DNA from: Streptomyces zhaozhouensis
Lineage (GTDB): Bacteria; Actinomycetota; Actinomycetes; Streptomycetales; Streptomycetaceae
Direction of reading: 5' to 3'
NCBI RefSeq assembly: GCF_900230195.1
Contig: NZ_OCNE01000002.1
Coordinates: 62,001 to 126,000 of the forward strand
Length of the DNA stretch: 64,000 nt
How positions within the stretch are numbered: position 1 is the stretch's first letter; the number at the start of each line of letters is the position of its first letter. The notes beneath the pieces are model-generated. The model did not search any database and was not told the origin of the DNA. It saw nothing but the letters and a program-made list of their open reading frames with translations. This document shows positions 7,912 through 18,657 of this stretch, piece by piece. The translations under genes were made by a program, and so were the position numbers.

Positions 7912-9101
7912 GCGACGCGGTGGGGCCGGGGGCGGCCGGCGAAGGCCGGCGGGCGCTCGGCTCGTTGCGCGCGCCCGTGGCGCATCGGAGCAACGCCCTG
8001 CACGCCGGCGCGTGGTGGCTGTGGGCGCTGGGGCTGGCGACCGCCGCCTCGCGCACCACCAACCCGCTGCTGCTCGGGCTGGTGGTGGCGGTGGCCGGCT
8101 ACGTGGTGGCGGCGCGCCGCACCGACGCGCCGTGGGCGCGCGCCTTCGGCTTCTTCCTGGCGCTGGGCGCCGTGGTGGTGGCGGTGCGGGTGCTCTTCGC
8201 GCTGTTGCTCGGCTCGCCGATCGGCGGCAGCCGGGTGCTGGTGACGCTGCCCGAGGTGCCGCTGCCCGACTGGCTCGCCGGCGTGCGGCTGGGCGGCCGG
8301 GTGACGGCGGAGGCGCTGTACTTCGCCTTCTGTGACGGGCTGCGGCTCGCCGCCCTGCTGATCTGTCTGGGCGCGGCCAACGCGCTCGCCGACCCGGGGC
8401 GGCTGCTGAAGTCGCTGCCGGGCGCGCTCTACGAGATGGGAGTGGCCGTGGTGGTGGCCATGCAGTTCGCGCCCCGGCTGGTGGCCGACCTGGTGCGGAT
8501 GCGGACCGCGCAGCGCCTGCGCGGGCGTGCGGATCGCGGTGTGCGCTCCCTGGTGCGGGTGGCGCGCCCTGTGCTGGAGGGGGCGTTGGAGCGTTCGGTG
8601 GCGCTGGCCGCCGCGATGGACGCCCGGGGGTACGGGCGCACGGCGGCCGTGCCGCCGGCGGTGCGGCGGGCGACGAACGGGCTGCTGCTCGGCGGGCTGC
8701 TGGGCGTCTGCGTCGGCGTCTACGGGCTGCTGTCGGCGGAGGGCGCGGGGTTCGGGCTGCCGCTGCTGCTGGCCGGGGCGGCCTCCGCCGTGGCCGGGCT
8801 CTGGCTGGGCGGGCGGCGCAGCCCGCGCACCCGTTACCGCCCGGCCCGTTGGGGCGCGCGGGCCTGGCTGGTCGCCGGCGCGGGCGCCGTCGCGGCCGCC
8901 GGCGTGATCGTGGCAGCGCGCGCCGATCCCAGCGCTCTCACGCCCTCGGCGGTGCCGTTGACCGCCCCGACCCTGCCGCTGGGCGCGGCGGCGGCGGTGC
9001 TCGTCGGCCTGCTGCCGGCGCTGGTCGCCCCGGTGCCGGCGACAACGGGCGGGCGACGAACGGCCGCGGCGGCCGCGGAACGCGGGGAGGGCGCGGCATG
9101 A
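7908..9101 (+). CDS. ECF transporter T component (CbiQ/EcfT-type)
   Basis: The 397-residue membrane protein starts at the ATGA overlap with SCO2322. It has N-terminal helices, then the EcfT/CbiQ coupling region: MQFAPRLVADLVRMRTAQRLRGR and later LAAAMDARGYGRTAAVPP. These are the two conserved Ala-Arg-Gly motifs by which T subunits grip the ATPases. Further helices lie at the C terminus, longer than the usual 250-residue EcfT. It links the S component to the fused ATPase in a group II-like, dedicated ECF importer. Given the riboswitch the substrate is probably cobalamin or a precursor. Confidence 0.9.
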   Translation: MSDAVGPGAAGEGRRALGSLRAPVAHRSNALHAGAWWLWALGLATAASRTTNPLLLGLVVAVAGYVVAARRTDAPWARAFGFFLALGAVVVAVRVLFALLLGSPIGGSRVLVTLPEVPLPDWLAGVRLGGRVTAEALYFAFCDGLRLAALLICLGAANALADPGRLLKSLPGALYEMGVAVVVAMQFAPRLVADLVRMRTAQRLRGRADRGVRSLVRVARPVLEGALERSVALAAAMDARGYGRTAAVPPAVRRATNGLLLGGLLGVCVGVYGLLSAEGAGFGLPLLLAGAASAVAGLWLGGRRSPRTRYRPARWGARAWLVAGAGAVAAAGVIVAARADPSALTPSAVPLTAPTLPLGAAAAVLVGLLPALVAPVPATTGGRRTAAAAAERGEGAA

Positions 9102-10771
9102 TCCGGTTCTCCTCGGTGTCGGTGCGGTACGGCGAGGACGCGCCGCCGGTGCTCGACGGGGTCGACCTGACGGTGCCGGAGGGTGAGCTGTGCCTGCTCG
9201 TCGGGCCCTCGGGGGTCGGGAAGTCCACGCTGCTGGGGACGGTCTCCGGGCTGGTCCCGCACTTCACCGGCGGGACGCTCGGCGGCGAGGTGACGGTGGC
9301 CGGCCGGTCGACGGCCGACCATCCGCCGCGTGAGCTGGCCGACGTGGTCGGCACGGTGGGCCAGGACCCCGCCGCACACTTCGTCACCGAGACGGTGGAG
9401 GACGAACTCGCCTACGGGATGGAGTCGTTGGGGGTGCCGCCCGACGTGATGCGGCGGCGGGTCGAGGAGACGCTCGACCTGCTGGGCCTCGCGGAGCTGC
9501 GCGACCGGCGGCTGGACTCGCTCTCCGGCGGGCAGCGGCAACGGGTCGCGATCGGCTCGGTGCTGACCCCGCACCCCGGGGTGCTGGTCCTCGACGAGCC
9601 GACCTCGGCGCTCGACCCGGCGGCGGCCGAGGAGGTGCTCGCGGTGCTGCAGCGGCTGGTGCACGACCTGGGCACCACGGTGCTGCTGGCCGAGCACCGG
9701 CTGGAGCGGGTGGTGCAGTACGCGGACTCGGTGCTGCTGCTGCCCGGCTCCGGGCGGGCGCCGGTGCGGGGCGCGCCGGCCGAGGTGCTGGAACGTTCCC
9801 CGGTGCGCCCCCCGGTGGTGCGGCTGGCTCAGGTGGCCGGCTGGTCGCCCGTTCCACTCTCGGTGCGGGACGCACGCCGGCGCGCGGCGGGGCTGCGCGA
9901 GCGGCTCGCCAGCCGGCGCCCGCCGAGCCCGCGCGCCCCGGCGGCGGGGACCGGCGGGGCGCCGCTGGTCGAGACCGAGGGGCTGGTGGTGCGACGCGGC
10001 GGGGTCGACGTGCTGCGCGGCGTCGGGCTGCGGGTGGCCGCCGGCGAGGCCGTGGCGCTGATGGGCCGCAACGGCGCGGGAAAGTCGACCCTGTTGGGCG
10101 CGATGGTGGGCCTGCACGCGCCGGCGCGCGGCGCCGTGCGGCTGGCGCCGGCGCCCGACGGCGACGGCCGACCCGTGGTTCCGCACCGCACGGCGCCCGG
10201 GGCGCTGCTGCGCCGCGCGGGGCTGGTGCCGCAGGACCCGCGCGATCTGCTCTTCGCCGAGACCGTCGCCGAGGAGTGCGCGACGGCCGACGCCGAGGCG
10301 GGCGCCGAGCCAGGGCGCTGCCGGGAGCTGGTGCGCCGGCTGCTGCCCGAGGTGGCGGACGCGACGCACCCCAGGGATCTCTCCGAGGGGCAGCGGCTGG
10401 CGCTGGCGCTGGCCGTGGTGCTGGCCGCCGCTCCCCCGCTGCTGCTGCTCGACGAGCCGACCAGGGGCCTGGACTACGCGGCCAAGGACCGGCTGGTCGC
10501 GATCCTCGGCGAGCTGGTGTCCGCCGGCCACGGGGTGCTGTTGGCCACGCACGACGTCGAGTTGGCGGCCGAGCTGGCCGACCGCGTCGTGGTGGTCGCC
10601 GAGGGCGAGGTGGTGGCCGAGGGGCCGACCGCCCGGGTGGTGACCGGCTCCCCGGCGTTCGCGCCGCAGGTGGCGAAGGTGCTGGCGCCCGAGCCCTGGC
10701 TGACCGTGGGCGCGGTCGCCCGCGCCCTCGAAGAGGGGCCGGGCGCCCCGGCGGGGGCGGGGCCGGCGTGA
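9098..10771 (+). CDS. ECF transporter ATPase, fused A-A' (two ABC domains)
   Basis: This 557-residue protein contains two complete ABC ATPase domains. Domain 1 has Walker A GPSGVGKST (near residue 37), signature LSGGQRQR, Walker B VLVLDEPTS and switch AEHRLE. Domain 2 has Walker A GRNGAGKST (near 325), a modified signature LSEGQRLA, Walker B LLLLDEPTRG and switch ATHDVE. In many ECF systems A and A' are separate genes, so here they are fused in one chain. It starts by ATGA overlap with the T component and powers the cobalamin importer at the inner membrane face. Confidence 0.93.
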   Translation: MIRFSSVSVRYGEDAPPVLDGVDLTVPEGELCLLVGPSGVGKSTLLGTVSGLVPHFTGGTLGGEVTVAGRSTADHPPRELADVVGTVGQDPAAHFVTETVEDELAYGMESLGVPPDVMRRRVEETLDLLGLAELRDRRLDSLSGGQRQRVAIGSVLTPHPGVLVLDEPTSALDPAAAEEVLAVLQRLVHDLGTTVLLAEHRLERVVQYADSVLLLPGSGRAPVRGAPAEVLERSPVRPPVVRLAQVAGWSPVPLSVRDARRRAAGLRERLASRRPPSPRAPAAGTGGAPLVETEGLVVRRGGVDVLRGVGLRVAAGEAVALMGRNGAGKSTLLGAMVGLHAPARGAVRLAPAPDGDGRPVVPHRTAPGALLRRAGLVPQDPRDLLFAETVAEECATADAEAGAEPGRCRELVRRLLPEVADATHPRDLSEGQRLALALAVVLAAAPPLLLLDEPTRGLDYAAKDRLVAILGELVSAGHGVLLATHDVELAAELADRVVVVAEGEVVAEGPTARVVTGSPAFAPQVAKVLAPEPWLTVGAVARALEEGPGAPAGAGPA

Positions 10772-11601
10772 GGGGCACCGGCCCCCGGACGGCGCCGGTG
10801 CCGCTGGGCCCGCGCTCGGTCGCCGCGCTGCTGCTGGTCTCGGCGGTGGGCGTGATGGGCTTCGGCTGGCCGCTGCTGGCCGCGCCCGAGTCGGGGCTGG
10901 CGCACTCGGCGGACGCGCCGTGGCTCTTCGCGCTGCTGCTGCCGCTGCTGCTCGCGGTGGGGTGGGCGGCGATCGGCGAGTCCGGGCTGGGCGCGAAGTC
11001 CGTCGCGATGCTGGGGGTGCTGGCGGCGGCCGCGGCGGCGCTGCGCCCGCTGGGCGCGGGCGCGGCGGGGCTGCAACCGATGTTCTTCCTGCTGGTGTTG
11101 GCGGGACGGGTGCTCGGGCCCGGGTTCGGTTTCGTGTTGGGCTCGGTCTCGATGCTGGCCTCCGGGCTGCTCACCGGCGGGGTCGGCCCGTGGCTGCCGT
11201 TCCAGATGCTCGCCATGGGCTGGGTCACCATGGGCGCCGGGCTGCTGCCGGGGGCCCGACGGCTGCGTGGACGGGCCGAGTTGGTGCTGGTGGCCGGGTA
11301 CGGGGCGGTCACCTCGCTGGGGTACGGACTGGTGATGAACCTCCAGGCGTGGCCCTATCTGGCGGGCATGAGCAGCGGCATCTCGTTCGTGCCGGGCGAT
11401 CCGCTGCCGGAGAACCTGGGCCGCTACCTGACCTATGTGCTGACCACCTCGCTGGGGTGGGACGTGCCCAGGGCCCTGCTGACGGCCGGCCTGGTGCTGC
11501 TCTGCGGCGGAACGGTCCTGCGCGCGCTGCGCCGCGCCACGCGGCGGGCGGCCTTCGACGCGGAGGCCCGGTTCACGCCCTCCGGACGACCACCGGCCTA
11601 G
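10768..11601 (+). CDS. ECF transporter S component (probable cobalamin-binding)
   Basis: The 277-residue integral membrane protein has about six hydrophobic segments (for example VAALLLVSAVGVMGFGWPLL and PWLFALLLPLLLAVGW, with more between residues 60 and 250). It shows the small/aromatic-rich composition of S components, including PMFFLLVLAGRVLGPGFGFVLG and PWLPFQMLAMGWVTMGAG. The GTG start overlaps the ATPase stop (GTGA). Position at the end of a B12-riboswitch-controlled ECF operon makes it the substrate-binding subunit for cobalamin or cobinamide; the sequence alone does not fix the ligand. Confidence 0.88.
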   Translation: MRGTGPRTAPVPLGPRSVAALLLVSAVGVMGFGWPLLAAPESGLAHSADAPWLFALLLPLLLAVGWAAIGESGLGAKSVAMLGVLAAAAAALRPLGAGAAGLQPMFFLLVLAGRVLGPGFGFVLGSVSMLASGLLTGGVGPWLPFQMLAMGWVTMGAGLLPGARRLRGRAELVLVAGYGAVTSLGYGLVMNLQAWPYLAGMSSGISFVPGDPLPENLGRYLTYVLTTSLGWDVPRALLTAGLVLLCGGTVLRALRRATRRAAFDAEARFTPSGRPPA

Positions 11602-14967
<3,366 letters not shown>

Positions 14968-15306
14968 GCCCGCGTGAGACCCGTGGGGCCGCGCAGGCAC
15001 CCGTGAGTGACCTCGGAAGGGGCGCGGAACACCTCGCGTACGCCCCCTCGCACGCCGGCTCCCGACCGCCGCCACCCGACGCCTGAAGGACTTCTCGGGT
15101 GAACGCTGCCGGAACGCGGAGGTAACGCGCCTCTGGTGGGGTGGCGCGACGCGGCCCACGTTTTGTATCCTACGGAAACAAAGTGGCCCCGCCCGATCCC
15201 CGACCACCCGGGCGGGACCACTGGCTTTCTCGCCCCCACACGCCAGGCCACTCTCCGAACCGCCCGCAGTGATCCCTCATCGGTCCGCTACCGAAGGACG
15301 GCCCCG
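14968..15306. other. Intergenic region with dyad and hairpin
   Basis: The 339 bp before the HAD gene contain no convincing gene. Features seen are TTTGT-(11)-ACAAA at 15163-15183 and, directly after, a hairpin at 15182-15225. A GAAGGA ribosome binding site lies at 15293-15298. Confidence 0.5.
15182..15225. terminator. Hairpin after TTTGT...ACAAA dyad
   Basis: AGTGGCCCCGCCCG and CGGGCGGGACCACT can pair over 14 positions with one G-T type mismatch. The hairpin is followed by GGCTTTCTC on the plus strand. It may end transcription from the exporter gene or be part of a leader of the HAD gene. Confidence 0.5.
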
Positions 15307-15984
15307 TTGCGTACGACAGAGACCGTGACAGAGACCGTGGGCGTGTTCAGCGCCCTGCTACTCGACATGGACGGCACCCTCGTCAACTCCGACGCCGCGG
15401 TGGAGCGGATCTGGCGGCGCTGGGCCGACGAGCACGGAATGGACTTCGCCCGGGTACTGCCCGTGGTCCACGGCCGCCAGGGCTTCGCCACCATGGCGGA
15501 GCTGCTGCCGGACCGGCCGATGGAGGAGAACCTCAGGGAGAACGCGCTGCTGCTCGCCGAGGAGACGACCGATGTCGCGGGCGTCGTCGAGATCCCGGGG
15601 GCGACCCGTTTCCTGGCCTCGATCGAGGAGCTGCCGCACGCCCTGGTCACCTCCGCCGACGCGGCGCTGGCCAAGGCGCGGATGACGGCGGCCGGACTGC
15701 GGATGCCGGACGTCCAGATCACCGCCGAGTCGGTGCGCGCCAGCAAGCCGGACCCCGAGGGGTTCCTCAAGGGCGCCGCCGCGCTGGGCGTCCACCCCTG
15801 GGACTGCGTGGCCCTGGAGGACTCGGCCGCCGGCGTCGAGGCCGCGCTGGCCGCCGGCGCCCGGGTCGTCGGGGTCGGGCCCCGGGCCGCCGCCCTGGAG
15901 GCGACGGCCCACGTGGAGACGTTGGAGCAGCTGCGGGTCACCCCCGCGCCGGAAGGCGGCGCCCGGGTCACGATCGCCCGCTGA
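15307..15984 (+). CDS. HAD-superfamily phosphatase (GS1/GPP-like, HAD-IA)
   Basis: The 225-residue cytoplasmic enzyme has all HAD motifs: LLLDMDGTLVNSD (nucleophile and acid Asp), PHALVTSAD (motif II Thr/Ser), KPDPEGFLKGA (motif III Lys) and LEDSAAGVEAA (motif IV). The alpha-helical cap between motifs I and II is subclass I. This matches small-molecule phosphatases such as glycerol-3-phosphatase or sugar phosphatases. I chose the TTG at 15307 because GAAGGA is 8 nt upstream; GTG at 15325 or 15337 is possible and would remove 6-10 residues. It is monocistronic and convergent with the GDT1 gene. Confidence 0.85.
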   Translation: MRTTETVTETVGVFSALLLDMDGTLVNSDAAVERIWRRWADEHGMDFARVLPVVHGRQGFATMAELLPDRPMEENLRENALLLAEETTDVAGVVEIPGATRFLASIEELPHALVTSADAALAKARMTAAGLRMPDVQITAESVRASKPDPEGFLKGAAALGVHPWDCVALEDSAAGVEAALAAGARVVGVGPRAAALEATAHVETLEQLRVTPAPEGGARVTIAR

Positions 15985-16014
15985 ACGGGCGGCGCCCTCC
16001 CCGCGCCCGCGCGC

Positions 16015-16614
16015 TCAGCCGGTGATCGCCTCGTAGAAGCTGAACGCGGCCAGCGCCACCATGACCACCGCCGCGACGCGGGTGATCACCCGCAGCGGGA
16101 CCCGCTTCATCAGCGCCGCGCCGCCCAGCACGCCGATCCCGGCCACCGCCCACAGCGCCAGCACGGCGCCCACGGCGACGGAGAGCGGATCGTCGTACCT
16201 GGCGGCGAGGTTGGCCGTCATGATCTGCGTCAGGTCGCCGAACTCGGCGACCAGGATCAGCATGAAGCCGCTGCCCGCCACCCGCCAGAACGTGGCACTG
16301 CTCGGCGTCCGCGCCGCCTCCGCCGCTTCCTCGTCCTCGCCGTTCTTGGCCGCCTCCCGCAGCAGCAGCACCGCGCCGCCGAGGAAGAGCACGCCGACCA
16401 CCGCCTGGAGCGGGCGCTGCGGCAGCAGGGTCAGGACGCTGCCCGCCGCCACCGCGAGCGCCACATGGAGGGCGAACGCGGCGGCGATGCCGGCGAAGAC
16501 GTAGGAGGCGCGGAAGCGGGTGCCGAGGACGAGACCGGCGAGCGCGGTCTTGTCGGGCAGCTCGGCGAGGAAGACGACGCCGAAGACCACGGCTGCCGTC
16601 GAGATGTCGAACAC
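16015..16614 (-). CDS. TMEM165/GDT1 (UPF0016) family Mn2+ exporter
   Basis: The 199-residue protein has two homologous halves of three helices separated by a charged cytoplasmic loop (GEDEEAAEAARTPS). Each half carries the family signature: AELPDKTALAGLVLGTR near residue 18 and AEFGDLTQIMTANLAA near residue 125. The paired acidic signatures bind the divalent cation. Bacterial members such as MneA export manganese; a Mn2+ riboswitch directly upstream supports that role here. It probably protects the cytosol from excess Mn2+. Confidence 0.92.
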   Translation of the reverse strand: MFDISTAAVVFGVVFLAELPDKTALAGLVLGTRFRASYVFAGIAAAFALHVALAVAAGSVLTLLPQRPLQAVVGVLFLGGAVLLLREAAKNGEDEEAAEAARTPSSATFWRVAGSGFMLILVAEFGDLTQIMTANLAARYDDPLSVAVGAVLALWAVAGIGVLGGAALMKRVPLRVITRVAAVVMVALAAFSFYEAITG

Positions 16615-16654
16615 GTGGGACCCCAGTAAGGCTCAGGCCGCCGCCCGAGAGCCT

Positions 16655-16820
16655 CGCGGGGAGCGCTGACCTCGGCACGGCAGCGTCAACTGACACTGTC
16701 GGCCGAAGGTCTCGCCGCGGCACGGCCTCGCGGCCGCGATCCGCCCCGGGCGCCGGGCCGCGCCGCTGGTGGCGGCGGGCCAGTGTGTCGAACGCACCGG
16801 CGTAGAGCTACTCCCCTTCA
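16655..16820 (-). promoter_or_regulatory. yybP-ykoY manganese riboswitch
   Basis: Read on the minus strand, the leader begins AAGGGGAGTAGC (16818 downward), the hallmark first segment of the yybP-ykoY family. It continues through GC-rich helices to CGGCGAGACCTTCGGCCGACAG (about 16713-16692), which contains the second conserved internal-loop segment, and then the closing strand. It lies directly before a GDT1-family exporter, one of the two gene families most often controlled by this Mn2+-sensing ON switch. The GGGGAGTAG also contains the TAG stop of the preceding gene. Confidence 0.85.
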
Positions 16821-17506
16821 GTGCCCCCCAGCCTACCGGCCCCGGCGTCGGACGGCCGCGCCGGGATCGGGGGCGCCGGCAGGGTCTCGGCCTCCGCCGT
16901 GGCGGAGACGGGGACGCCCCGGAACGGGACGGTGAAGCAGGCCACCCGCGCGCCCGCGTCCCCCGGCGTCCCGTGGTGGCCGCGGGAGGTGGCGTGCTCG
17001 TGGACGACCACGGAGTTGGCCTCGCCCGCGCGGAAGTACCAGTCCTGCCGGGCGGTGGCCGCGCCGGCGCCCTCGCCGTCGGCGGTGAGGTCGAGCCAGA
17101 CCTCGTTGGACGGGTTGGCGGCCCCCGGCCGGTCGCTGGGCTCGTGCTGGTAGTGCGGGCCGGAGTCGGCGGGGTCGGGGCCGCAGGGCTCGGTGTGCAC
17201 ATGGGTGCCGTAGGTGTGCCCCGGGACGAGGCCGTCGACGCGCAGCTCGACCCGGGTGCGGCCGTCGCCGACCCACTGCACGACCTCGACGGTCGCGCCC
17301 GCCGCGACCAGCTCCTCGTCGTAGGTGACGGCGTCCGTGCCGCCCGCGCCGACCGGGGCGAACTCCCCCACGAACAGCCAGCCCTGCGCGACCTCACGCC
17401 CGACGCCCTCCGGCTGCCCGGCGCGCTCGGCCGCGAGCGCCGTCCCCCCGGTGCTCGCCAACGCGGCGAGCAGCGCCGCCAGTCCTCGGGTGACCAGTGA
17501 TCCCAT
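16808..17506 (-). CDS. Secreted Cu/Zn superoxide dismutase-like protein
   Basis: The 232-residue protein has an N-terminal signal peptide (LAALLAALASTGGTALA). The body is a SOD_Cu-like beta barrel with GLVPGHTYGTHVHTEPCGP (metal-ligand His pair and Cys), PHYQHEPS, EVWLDLTADGEG and SVVVHEHATSRGHHG. The second Cys is near the end (VACFTVPF). The copper-ligand pattern H-x-H, then H, then HEH is largely kept, so an extracellular superoxide-detoxifying or copper-binding role is likely. The C-terminal tail after the barrel is low complexity. A tandem 12-bp repeat lies just upstream. Its stop codon falls inside the start of the following Mn2+ riboswitch. Confidence 0.8.
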   Translation of the reverse strand: MGSLVTRGLAALLAALASTGGTALAAERAGQPEGVGREVAQGWLFVGEFAPVGAGGTDAVTYDEELVAAGATVEVVQWVGDGRTRVELRVDGLVPGHTYGTHVHTEPCGPDPADSGPHYQHEPSDRPGAANPSNEVWLDLTADGEGAGAATARQDWYFRAGEANSVVVHEHATSRGHHGTPGDAGARVACFTVPFRGVPVSATAEAETLPAPPIPARPSDAGAGRLGGTEGE

Positions 17507-17820
17507 CGCGTTGCTCCCTGTCGGTCGAGCTGTCGGTTGAGCTGTCGGTTGAGCTGTCGGTTGAGCTGTCGGTGTCGGTCGTGCTGTCGGGTGAACGACC
17601 GTGCCCGCCGTGAAGGAACGGCGTCCGAGACCTCACCCTGCCGGGGCCCACCGTGAGATGCTGGGCACACGCACCCGCGTGCGCACCCGCGTGATCCTGC
17701 CGAAGGACGTGCGCGTACGCTGTACGGCGGAACCGACACGTTCCGCGCAACGTCCGAACACACACCACCTCGCGCGCCGGAACGGTCGGCCCGACCACTG
17801 GGGGAACGGGGAGAGAAGCA
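17507..17820. repeat. Divergent spacer with four 12-bp tandem repeats
   Basis: Between the SOD-like gene and the DedA gene lie four perfect or near-perfect copies of GAGCTGTCGGTT (17527-17574), starting just upstream of the GGGAG ribosome binding site of the SOD-like gene. Further on are two copies of CGCACCCGCGTG (about 17670-17692). A GGGAGAGAAG site precedes the DedA start. I see no gene in the 314 bp. Confidence 0.75.
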
Positions 17821-18531
17821 GTGCAGGAGACCTTGGGGATACTGCTGTACGCCCCCTGGATCTACGTGGCCGTCGTGCTCTCCATCACCCTCGACGTGTT
17901 CTTCCCCGTGCTGCCCAGCGGAGCCCTCGTCGTCACCGCCGCCGCCGTCGCCGCCGACACCGCGGCCGAGGTGACCTCCCTGCCGGGGCCGCCCACGCCC
18001 GGCGGCAAGCTACCGCAGGTCGCCCTGCTGGTGGTCTGCGCCATCACGGCCTCCGTCGTCGGCGACCTGCTCGCGTACCGGCTCGCCAGGCGCGGCGGAC
18101 GGCGCTACGGGTCGGCCATAGCGCGTTCCCCGCGGCTGCGCCGCGCCCAGCAGCGGCTTGAGGTGGCGCTCACGCGCGGGGGTGGTGCGCTGGTGGTGCT
18201 GGCGCGCTTCGCGCCCGCCGGGCGCGCGGTGGTCAGCCTGGGCGCCGGCGTGACCGACCGCCGCACGCGCGACTTTCTGCCCTGGTCGACGCTGGCCGCG
18301 CTGGCGTGGACGGCGTACAGCGTGGGCGTGGGCTATCTCGGCGGGCAACTGCTGGGCGCCAGCTGGCTGAGCGCCGGGCTGTCCGTGGTGGCGCTGGTCG
18401 GCGCCGGCGTGCTCGCCGCCCGGCTGCTGCGCCCCCGCGGCGACGCCAAGGGCTCCCGCGGCGAGGCCAACACCCAGGCCAACGCCCAGGCCACCATCCC
18501 CGCGCCGGCCTCCGAGCCGCAGACCGTCTGA
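17821..18531 (+). CDS. DedA-family (VTT-domain) membrane protein
   Basis: The 236-residue protein has the VTT/DedA core: an N-terminal helix with DVFFPVLPSGALVV (re-entrant loop), VGDLLAYRLARRGGRRYG (a conserved GDxxxYxxGRxxG-like stretch) and VVLARFAPAGRAVVSLGAGVTDRRTRDFL (conserved R-x-x-P-x-x-R). It ends with two helices (WTAYSVGVGYLGGQLLG and LSVVALVGAGVLAARLL) and an Asn/Ala-rich tail. DedA proteins move undecaprenyl phosphate or phospholipids between membrane leaflets. The GTG start follows GGGAGAGAAGCA. It is monocistronic, followed by a 20-bp perfect hairpin. Confidence 0.87.
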   Translation: MQETLGILLYAPWIYVAVVLSITLDVFFPVLPSGALVVTAAAVAADTAAEVTSLPGPPTPGGKLPQVALLVVCAITASVVGDLLAYRLARRGGRRYGSAIARSPRLRRAQQRLEVALTRGGGALVVLARFAPAGRAVVSLGAGVTDRRTRDFLPWSTLAALAWTAYSVGVGYLGGQLLGASWLSAGLSVVALVGAGVLAARLLRPRGDAKGSRGEANTQANAQATIPAPASEPQTV

Positions 18532-18560
18532 CCGGGGCACTCGGGAACGGACCGCGCCGC

Positions 18561-18605
18561 GGGGCCGTTCCCCCCGCCGGTCGTCCCGGCGGGGGGAACG
18601 GCCCC
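18561..18605. terminator. Perfect 20-bp hairpin terminator
   Basis: Arms 18561-18580 and 18586-18605 are exactly complementary around the loop TCGTC. It lies between convergent genes 30 bp after the DedA stop. This is the longest perfect stem in the window. Confidence 0.85.
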
Positions 18606-18615
18606 GGACGGCCCG

Positions 18616-18657
18616 GTCAAGACGGCTCAGTCAAGACGGCTCAGTCAAGACAGCTCA
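18616..18657. repeat. Three 14-bp tandem repeats at a stop codon
   Basis: GTCAAGACGGCTCA is repeated three times (third copy with one change). The last three bases of the final copy are the stop codon of the leftward DUF574 gene, so each repeat carries an extra in-register TGA. A related GTCGAGGCGGCC follows inside the gene. Confidence 0.8.
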
